In this document: positions 1-3,750 of the stretch, in pieces
Layout: each line of letters starts with the position of its first letter
Position numbering within the stretch: position 1 is the first letter of the stretch
DNA from: Thermoplasmata archaeon
GTDB taxonomy: Archaea > Thermoplasmatota > Thermoplasmata > JAGHBH01
NCBI GenBank assembly: GCA_021161085.1
Contig: JAGHBH010000067.1
Span: 1 to 7,984 of the forward strand
DNA: 7,984 nucleotides
Reading direction: 5' to 3'
Notes under the pieces: model-generated
The model's input: only the letters and a program-made list of their open reading frames with translations
What the model was told of the DNA's origin: nothing
Databases searched by the model: none
Program-made: the position numbers and the translations under genes

Positions 1-760
1 GGCGGAAATCGTCCACCTCAACCAGCTCACAGGCCGCTCCCCCCTACCGGAACGCAGGAACCTGGAGGAGTACGACATACTCATGTTTCCCGGGGGTTTC
101 AGCGCCGGCGACTACGTGCGGGCCGGGGCCATGTTCGCGGCCAGGCTCAAAGCCAGACTCGGAAAGGATATAACACGCTTCGTGGAGGAAGAGAAACCCG
201 TGCTGGGGGTCTGCAACGGATTCCAGATCCTGGTGGAGATGGGTCTCCTGCCCGCCTTTGGAACCACCATGAGCGAGAGCCCCCAGGCCGTGCTGATGAC
301 CAACGACAGCGCCAGATTCGAATGCAGGCCCACCCTGCTGAGACAGGAGAACGGTGGAAAATGTGTCTTCACCCGGCACATAGAAAAAGGGAGGATACTG
401 GCCGTCCCCAGCGCCCACGCGGAGGGAAAGCTGGCCTTCCCACCCGGAGAGGAAGAAAAAATGCTGGAGAGGCTCTTCGACCGGGACCAGGTGGTCTTCC
501 GGTATGTGGACGACCGGGGGGAATACGGGGGCTATCCGTGGAACCCCAACGGCAGCCCGAAGAACATAGCCGGGATATGCAACGAAACGGGAAACGTCAT
601 GGGCATGATGCCCCACCCGGAGAGGGTCCTGTACAGGTACACGCACACGGACTGGACCAGAACAGGGGCCACAGGGGGAGAGGGGAAAGACACGGAAAGG
701 GCGAGAGGCGACGGATGGAACATATTCTCCTCCGCCGTGGAATACGCGGCCGGGAGATAG
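1..760 (+). CDS. purQ: Phosphoribosylformylglycinamidine synthase, glutaminase subunit PurQ (5' end outside window)
   Basis: PurQ releases ammonia from glutamine for the FGAR to FGAM step of purine synthesis, working with PurL and PurS. The reading frame is open from base 2 with no start in view, so the N-terminus lies to the left; 252 residues are visible. Class I glutamine amidotransferase features are clear: the MFPGGFSAGDYVRAG segment from base 83, the nucleophile elbow GVCNGFQ with the catalytic Cys codon at 212-214, and the His-Glu pair in MPHPER (His 614-616, Glu 620-622). The GGYPWNPNGS stretch is typical of PurQ and of the PurL glutaminase domain. The ATG at 83 would delete the first strand and helix, so it is not the start. 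The full protein would be near 270 residues, at the long end for PurQ. A small gene follows after 27 bases and is probably co-transcribed. Confidence 0.93.
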   Translation, partial: AEIVHLNQLTGRSPLPERRNLEEYDILMFPGGFSAGDYVRAGAMFAARLKARLGKDITRFVEEEKPVLGVCNGFQILVEMGLLPAFGTTMSESPQAVLMTNDSARFECRPTLLRQENGGKCVFTRHIEKGRILAVPSAHAEGKLAFPPGEEEKMLERLFDRDQVVFRYVDDRGEYGGYPWNPNGSPKNIAGICNETGNVMGMMPHPERVLYRYTHTDWTRTGATGGEGKDTERARGDGWNIFSSAVEYAAGR

Positions 761-787
761 GGGCCGGAAAAAGAGAGGAGGAGGCGG

Positions 788-1078
788 ATGGAGATGAAGG
801 AGAAAACGTTGCCAGAAGAGGTGGTGACCACCAGCAAAAGGGGGAGACGGGAGGCAAGAGTGCTGGTGGATCGGGGGGAATTCATATTATACACCTACGC
901 CGACCCGGAGACCGGCCGGCCGCTGGGAGAGAAGGACCGGCTGGTGCTGAAAGGCCGTGAGACCCTGGAGTTCTTCATCATCCCCATGAAGGACGGAAAG
1001 CGGAGGCTGCTGATACCCACGGAGGCAAAGGGGCCCAGGATGGTGTGGGACGGGGAAAAGGCCGTGGAGATAGGATGA
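788..1078 (+). CDS. Small hypothetical protein (96 aa) downstream of purQ
   Basis: I do not recognise a family. The protein is 96 residues and very charged (many Lys, Arg, Glu), with no cysteine, no signal peptide and no membrane segment. It alternates hydrophobic and charged residues in the manner of a small beta-rich domain (ARVLVDRGEFILYTYAD, then TLEFFIIPMKDGKRRLLIP). The start at 788 is supported by a strong purine-rich ribosome binding site, GAGGAGGAGG, just upstream, which matches the anti-SD in this window's own 16S; a second ATG at 794 is a slightly shorter alternative. It lies 27 bases after purQ on the same strand with no promoter-like sequence between, so co-transcription is likely. 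A role in purine synthesis is only a guess from position. Confidence 0.72.
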   Translation: MEMKEKTLPEEVVTTSKRGRREARVLVDRGEFILYTYADPETGRPLGEKDRLVLKGRETLEFFIIPMKDGKRRLLIPTEAKGPRMVWDGEKAVEIG

Positions 1079-1117
1079 AAGGAGAGGAGGGGAGAGGGTT
1101 CGAGGAGAGGGGGGAGT

Positions 1118-2485
1118 TCAGGGGACGAGCCTGTGTCTGTCCCGGGGGAAGAGGACACACTCCCGGATGTTGTCCGCCTGGGTGAATATCATGGTTATCC
1201 TCTCGGCCCCCAACCCCCAGCCCGCATGGGGCGGCACGCCGTAGCGGAACGCCCTTAGATAGAACTCGAAACCCCGTGGATCAAGTCCCTGGTCCCGAAT
1301 CCTCTTTTCCAGCAGGACGGGGTCGTGTATCCTCTGGGCGCCGCTGGTCACCTCCTTCTCCCTGTAGTTGAGGTCGAACGCCCGGCACACCTCGGGCCTG
1401 TCCTCGAAGGGCATGGCGTAGAACGGCTTTTCCTCCGTGGGCCACCTGGTGATGAAATAAAAGCCCTCCATCTCCTCGGCCACGATCCTGGTGGCCTCCA
1501 TGCTGAGGTCCTCCCCCCACTCCATATCCAGCCCCCGGGAGGAGACCATCTCCACACACTCGTCATACGTTATCCTAGGATAGGGCGGCTTCTGCTCCGG
1601 GAGGGAAATCCCCAAGAGGTCCAGCTCCTTCTGATTCTCCCTCCACACCATCTCCCTGGCCCCCTCTATCGCCTTCTCCAACATGCCCATGGCGTCCTCC
1701 TCGTCGGCAAAGGACATCTCGATATCTATGCTGGTGAACTCGTTCAGATGCCTGGAGGTGTCGTGTTCCTCCGCCCTGAACGCCGGACCTATCTCCATCA
1801 CCCTGTCCAGCCCGGAGGCCATCAGTATCTGCTTGTAGAGCTGGGGGCTCTGGTTGAGAAAAGCGGGGCGGTCGAAATACTTCATGGGAAACAGCGACGT
1901 GCCGCCCTCCGTGGCAGTGGCCACGATCTTGGGCGTGTGAACCTCCACGAAACCCTCCCTCCGCAGCGCATCCCTCACACCCTCCAATATCGTGGAGCGG
2001 ATCTTGAAGATGGCGGAGACCTCCGGCTTACGCAGATCCAGAAACCGGTTGTCCAACCTGGTATCCATATCCGCACCCACCACATCGGCCACACCCAGCG
2101 GGAGAGGGGCCTCGGCGACGGAAAGCACCTTCACCCCGGAGGGACGGATCTCGAAACCCATCCCCGCCTTCTCGCTCGCCTGGACAACACCACAGACCAT
2201 GACCACGCTCTCCCTGGAGAGAGAGGCCAGCCTCGAAAACAGCGGACCATCCTTCCTCTTCACCAGGGTGACCTGCACCCTCCCCGACCTATCCCGGAGA
2301 ACGACAAAACACAACCCCCCAAGATTCCGGGTCTCATGAATCCAACCCCCGACCACCACCTCCTCGCCATCCAACTCCGCCGAGAGATCGCCCAACAGGT
2401 GGGTGCGCCTCCAATCGCCCAGAGGCTCCACAGCAACACCACCGCCGGGGCCATCCATGTTCCCATCGCCTGCGCCGTCAGTCAT
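1118..2485 (-). CDS. aspS: Aspartyl-tRNA synthetase, archaeal type
   Basis: This class II synthetase charges tRNA-Asp with aspartate. With the start at 2485 it has 455 residues. The N-terminal OB-fold anticodon-binding domain (about 28-125) contains [12 protein letters not shown] and [10 protein letters not shown]. The catalytic domain follows: QSPQLYKQ at 212-219, motif 2 FRAEEH from 236, and motif 3 GLGAER at 424-429 with Arg429. The C-terminus [10 protein letters not shown] is typical of archaeal and eukaryotic AspRS, and the bacterial GAD insertion is absent. The open frame extends to an ATG at 2551, but the TATA box at about 2520 lies inside that extension, so a start at 2485 (or Met10 at 2458) is preferred; the transcript would then be nearly leaderless. 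The residue aligned with Trp26 of the Thermococcus kodakarensis enzyme is His50, which bears on Asp/Asn tRNA discrimination. It is convergent with the purQ operon, only 39 bases apart. Confidence 0.95.
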   Translation of the reverse strand: MTDGAGDGNMDGPGGGVAVEPLGDWRRTHLLGDLSAELDGEEVVVGGWIHETRNLGGLCFVVLRDRSGRVQVTLVKRKDGPLFSRLASLSRESVVMVCGVVQASEKAGMGFEIRPSGVKVLSVAEAPLPLGVADVVGADMDTRLDNRFLDLRKPEVSAIFKIRSTILEGVRDALRREGFVEVHTPKIVATATEGGTSLFPMKYFDRPAFLNQSPQLYKQILMASGLDRVMEIGPAFRAEEHDTSRHLNEFTSIDIEMSFADEEDAMGMLEKAIEGAREMVWRENQKELDLLGISLPEQKPPYPRITYDECVEMVSSRGLDMEWGEDLSMEATRIVAEEMEGFYFITRWPTEEKPFYAMPFEDRPEVCRAFDLNYREKEVTSGAQRIHDPVLLEKRIRDQGLDPRGFEFYLRAFRYGVPPHAGWGLGAERITMIFTQADNIRECVLFPRDRHRLVP

Positions 2486-2515
2486 AGCATCACAACACCA
2501 CCGATACCGCGAGGG

Positions 2516-2523
2516 GTTTTTAT
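2516..2523 (-). promoter_or_regulatory. TATA box of the aspS promoter
   Basis: Read on the minus strand, the sequence is ATAAAAAC inside a GC-rich flank. Archaeal transcription usually begins about 25 bases downstream of the TATA centre, which here falls at about 2494. That leaves under 10 bases before the ATG at 2485, so the mRNA would be leaderless or nearly so. This placement decides the aspS start. Confidence 0.55.
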
Positions 2524-2667
2524 GGTTGCGGGTGGAGATGCTTTGTGTCAAGAGATTTGAGGTTCATACCCCGAATCGACTTTACACTTCAAACCTACGC
2601 GTACCCTGACAAGACCACCTGTTAAAGTATTTCGGGATACTACAATGAGAAACCCTGAGAGAAAGAC

Positions 2668-2675
2668 TTTTTAAA
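2668..2675 (+). promoter_or_regulatory. Possible TATA box (TTTTTAAA) upstream of the tRNA-fragment array
   Basis: TTTTTAAA is the best plus-strand TATA-like element between aspS and the tRNA. A start about 25 bases downstream, near 2698, would give a transcript containing all the hairpins, both tRNA fragments and the tRNA. No comparable AT-rich element sits 20-35 bases before the tRNA. The assignment rests on sequence only. Confidence 0.35.
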
Positions 2676-2703
2676 CAACCCCTCTTTTACACCCCACCAG
2701 ACC

Positions 2704-2724
2704 GCCCGATAGTATACGCAAACG
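2704..2724 (+). repeat. Copy 1 of a 21-base motif ending TATACGCAAACG
   Basis: This copy matches 2864-2884 at 18 of 21 positions, and the last 12 bases are identical. Both are preceded within a few bases by a CCAG(A/G)C element. A weaker relative (CCAGAC...CGCAAGC) occurs at about 2956-2980, just before the tRNA. It reads like the right-hand part of a repeating unit. Confidence 0.6.
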
Positions 2725-2731
2725 ACCAACT

Positions 2732-2752
2732 GTAACATGCTCTGCATGTTAC
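2732..2752 (+). repeat. Perfect hairpin, 9-bp stem and 3-base loop
   Basis: GTAACATGC pairs exactly with GCATGTTAC around the loop TCT. No T-run follows, so it is not a canonical terminator in either direction. It is the first of the structures leading up to the tRNA. Confidence 0.7.
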
Positions 2753-2780
2753 CAGCCACGGGGGATAAACCTCCTAGATC

Positions 2781-2800
2781 GGAAGATGCGGGCATCTTCC
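2781..2800 (+). repeat. Perfect hairpin directly before the first tRNA fragment
   Basis: GGAAGATGC is followed after GG by its exact complement GCATCTTCC. In practice this is an 8-bp stem with the tetraloop CGGG. It ends two bases before the first truncated tRNA copy at 2803. Confidence 0.7.
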
Positions 2801-2802
2801 TC

Positions 2803-2825
2803 GTCGGGGTGGCTCAGCCTGGTGG
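2803..2825 (+). repeat. Truncated tRNA-Met 5' copy 1
   Basis: These 23 bases are identical to the first 23 bases of the tRNA-Met gene at 2991 (acceptor strand GTCGGGG, then TG, the D-stem strand GCTC and the D-loop). The match stops where the 3' D-stem strand should begin. The last seven identical bases of one part, AGCCTGG (2816-2822), instead pair with CCAGGCT at 2855-2861, enclosing a GGGGAA/TTCCCC stem (2830-2835 with 2843-2848). No 3' half follows, so it cannot fold as a tRNA. Confidence 0.85.
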
Positions 2826-2829
2826 TCCT

Positions 2830-2848
2830 GGGGAATCCTATCTTCCCC
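2830..2848 (+). repeat. Inner hairpin of tRNA-fragment unit 1
   Basis: GGGGAA pairs with TTCCCC around the 7-base loop TCCTATC. It is nested inside the outer AGCCTGG/CCAGGCT pairing, whose left strand belongs to the tRNA-derived repeat. Confidence 0.6.
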
Positions 2849-2863
2849 TTCCCTCCAGGCTTC

Positions 2864-2884
2864 GCCCGGTGATATACGCAAACG
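2864..2884 (+). repeat. Copy 2 of the 21-base motif ending TATACGCAAACG
   Basis: This is 18 of 21 identical to 2704-2724. It lies between the hairpin of unit 1 and the second tRNA fragment at 2889. Confidence 0.6.
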
Positions 2885-2888
2885 GTTA

Positions 2889-2911
2889 GTCGGGGTGGCT
2901 CAGCCTGGTGG
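2889..2911 (+). repeat. Truncated tRNA-Met 5' copy 2
   Basis: The same 23 bases as at 2803 and 2991, exactly; the copies start 86 and 102 bases apart. The tail GGTGGTT (2907-2913) can pair with AACCACC at 2944-2950, enclosing a perfect GGAACG/CGTTCC hairpin. As in unit 1, the tRNA-derived segment runs into a hairpin rather than an anticodon arm, and there is no 3' tRNA half. Confidence 0.85.
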
Positions 2912-2917
2912 TTCGAA

Positions 2918-2933
2918 GGAACGTATCCGTTCC
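2918..2933 (+). repeat. Inner hairpin of tRNA-fragment unit 2
   Basis: GGAACG, loop TATC, CGTTCC: a perfect 6-bp stem. It occupies the same relative place as the GGGGAA/TTCCCC hairpin of unit 1 but has an unrelated sequence. Confidence 0.6.
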
Positions 2934-2990
2934 TCCTCCCACCAACCACCGCCACACCAGACTTTCCTCATTCGCAAGCTCACTCGTCAA

Positions 2991-3120
2991 GTCGGGGTGG
3001 CTCAGCCTGGTGGAGCGCCGGACTCATAGGGACCCACAGGGGTGACAAAGGCGCCCTATGCCAAACCCTGGATCCTGAGCGATCCGGAGGTCGCGGGTTC
3101 AAACCCCGTCCCCGACACCA
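2991..3120 (+). tRNA. tRNA-Met(CAU), elongator type, with a 53-nt intron
   Basis: Acceptor strands GTCGGGG (2991-2997) and CCCCGAC (3110-3116) pair fully. The D-stem is GCTC/GAGC, the anticodon stem CCGGA/TCCGG (3018-3022 with 3083-3087), the anticodon CAT at 3025-3027, and the T-arm GCGGG-TTCAAAC-CCCGT. The discriminator is A3117 and CCA is encoded at 3118-3120. After splicing, the anticodon loop is CTCATAA. G1-C72 and the lack of three G-C pairs in the anticodon stem argue against the initiator, so this is elongator Met; a tRNA-Ile with a modified CAU anticodon is the alternative. The 5' 23 bases recur twice upstream, and no clear TATA box sits at the usual distance. Confidence 0.93.
3029..3081 (+). 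other. tRNA-Met intron with a strict bulge-helix-bulge splice motif
   Basis: The intron lies between tRNA positions 37 and 38, the canonical site. The motif can be drawn exactly: exon helix CCGGA/TCCGG; 3-base bulge CGA (3080-3082); central 4-bp helix CTCA (3023-3026) with TGAG (3076-3079); 3-base bulge TAG (3027-3029); intron helix GGA (3030-3032) with TCC (3073-3075). The archaeal splicing endonuclease cuts after the second base of each bulge, giving TA^G and CG^A, which sets the intron ends. Confidence 0.88.
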
Positions 3121-3156
3121 TTTCCCTTGAACCCGACAGGTTTCCTTTGAACCCGA
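3121..3156 (+). repeat. Two tandem 16-base repeats with a 20-base period after the tRNA
   Basis: TTTCCCTTGAACCCGA at 3121 and TTTCCTTTGAACCCGA at 3141 differ at one position. On the minus strand each reads TCGGGTTCAA, which resembles a tRNA T-arm, but no tRNA can be folded on that strand. They begin on the base after the encoded CCA. Confidence 0.75.
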
Positions 3157-3170
3157 TCTCTCATTTGTTG

Positions 3171-3197
3171 TTCCCTCCCGTAGTGTGGGGAAGGGAA
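3171..3197 (+). terminator. Possible stem-loop 3' of the tRNA
   Basis: TTCCCTCCC pairs with GGG-GA-AGGGAA through a 2-base bulge, about 50 bases after the tRNA. A T-rich stretch (TTTGTTGTT) lies just before it and may act in archaeal termination. Evidence is weak, and 3198-3274 beyond it shows nothing else recognisable apart from a TTTATA element at about 3211. Confidence 0.25.
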
Positions 3198-3274
3198 GTA
3201 TTCTCTGGCCGGTTTATAGAGGTGTCGTTTCCCCAGGGACACTTTGTGTAATAGTTACCAGAAACTCGGGGGGA

Positions 3275-3475
3275 TTAGGATCTACTTTTCTTTGTTGTCA
3301 ATGTAAGGGCGCCGATAGCATAAGTCCCAAAAGCCGCTGAACAAACGTAAACCGTGCCATCTGCCCCAACAACGGGAGAAGACTCAACATAGGCTATGAG
3401 AAACGCCGCGACAGGGTCAGCGGTTGATGATACCGCGAATATTTCATAGAGGTAACTGTCCCCTCCGGGTGACTG
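3275..3475 (-). pseudogene. C-terminal remnant of a PQQ-like beta-propeller protein
   Basis: On the minus strand a frame runs 66 codons from after a TGA at 3476-3478 to a TAA at 3275-3277. It contains SSPVVGADGTVYV followed by SAAFGTYAIGALT, the strand pattern of PQQ-like (BamB or WD40-like) propeller blades: 'SSP.ig.DGtiYvgs.dg.lyAi'. There is no ATG or other credible start and no ribosome binding site, and the upstream frame is closed, so only the last blade survives. Intact relatives are usually long secreted or surface proteins. Base composition is more AT-rich than the neighbouring genes. Family recognition is by pattern only. Confidence 0.55.
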
Positions 3476-3485
3476 TCAAGTTTAG

Positions 3486-3626
3486 AAAGTGGTTTACCAC
3501 CACAAAAGGTTCGATACCACAACCAGCGTCTGGAACACGCTCAAACGGTTCAAATCATACCAAACCGCCTACAACCTCATGGTGACGCTGACCTATACAA
3601 TGGTGACCCGGTACCAAAACCTTTAA
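3486..3626 (+). pseudogene. Possible C-terminal remnant of a transposase
   Basis: A 46-codon plus-strand frame, closed upstream by TAG at 3483 and ended by TAA at 3624, encodes a peptide with VWNTLKRFKSYQTAYNL followed by a hydrophobic stretch. This recalls the C-terminal helix of DDE transposases (pattern V-E-x-x-F-x-x-L-K-x-F-x-x-x-x-x-R-Y). There is no start or ribosome binding site. It lies head to head with the propeller remnant, which could mean that an insertion sequence truncated that gene. The resemblance is weak and the peptide could be chance. From 3627 to 3720 I see only a small inverted repeat, TTCCA/TGGAA (3666-3679). Confidence 0.22.
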
Positions 3627-3721
3627 ACCGAAACCCTCTTTTCGTGGGTCGCCCCGTCCTCCCTTTTCCAGAGATGGAAGACCCGGATGACGAGGACTGG
3701 CCCTTACGGGAGACCGGCAGG

Positions 3722-3729
3722 TATATATA
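3722..3729 (+). promoter_or_regulatory. TATA box of the pycBA operon
   Basis: TATATATA is centred about 25 bases before the ATG at 3751, the usual archaeal TATA-to-start distance, so the mRNA would begin at or next to that ATG. The in-frame ATG at 3733 would then be upstream of the transcript start. A GGGAG at 3741-3745 is also well placed as a ribosome binding site for 3751 if transcription starts earlier. Confidence 0.65.
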
Positions 3730-3750
3730 GGAATGCAGAAGGGAGATACC

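Larger units (their letters stand above)
2524..2990. other. Intergenic RNA-like region with hairpins and truncated tRNA copies
   Basis: No protein gene is supported in this stretch between the divergently oriented aspS and tRNA-Met. The left third (2524-2690) shows little beyond a short inverted repeat AGTAT/ATACT at 2626-2641 and an AT-rich TTTTTAAA. From about 2700 to the tRNA it is densely structured: four strong inverted repeats, two 23-base copies of the tRNA 5' end, and two copies of a 21-base motif ending in TATACGCAAACG. These parts are listed individually. Confidence 0.6.

Noticed and set aside
1075..1185. A 36-codon frame starting at an ATGA overlap with the 96-residue gene
   Set aside because: It runs into the antisense of aspS and is low-complexity Gly/Glu/Arg translated from the purine tract.
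2749..2955. A 68-codon minus-strand frame in the intergenic array
   Set aside because: It reads through the hairpins and both tRNA-derived repeats, with no ribosome binding site or recognisable family; the array structure explains the sequence better.
2803..2990. Two further complete tRNA genes or split-tRNA halves
   Set aside because: Neither copy has the 3' D-stem strand, anticodon arm, T-arm or a CCCCGAC acceptor strand, and no matching 3' half is present in the window.
2803..3013. A short CRISPR array (23-base repeats with 63- and 79-base spacers)
   Set aside because: The repeat is the 5' end of a functional tRNA gene, the spacers have unequal lengths and contain hairpins, and there are only three copies.
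3029..3081. A C/D-box guide RNA within the tRNA-Met intron
   Set aside because: The C-box-like GTGACAA departs from consensus, and the CTGA is already used in the central splice helix; no C' or D' boxes are seen.
3674..3730. An 18-codon ATG frame just before pycB
   Set aside because: It ends inside the TATA box of the pyc promoter, so it would not be on the pyc transcript; probably chance.
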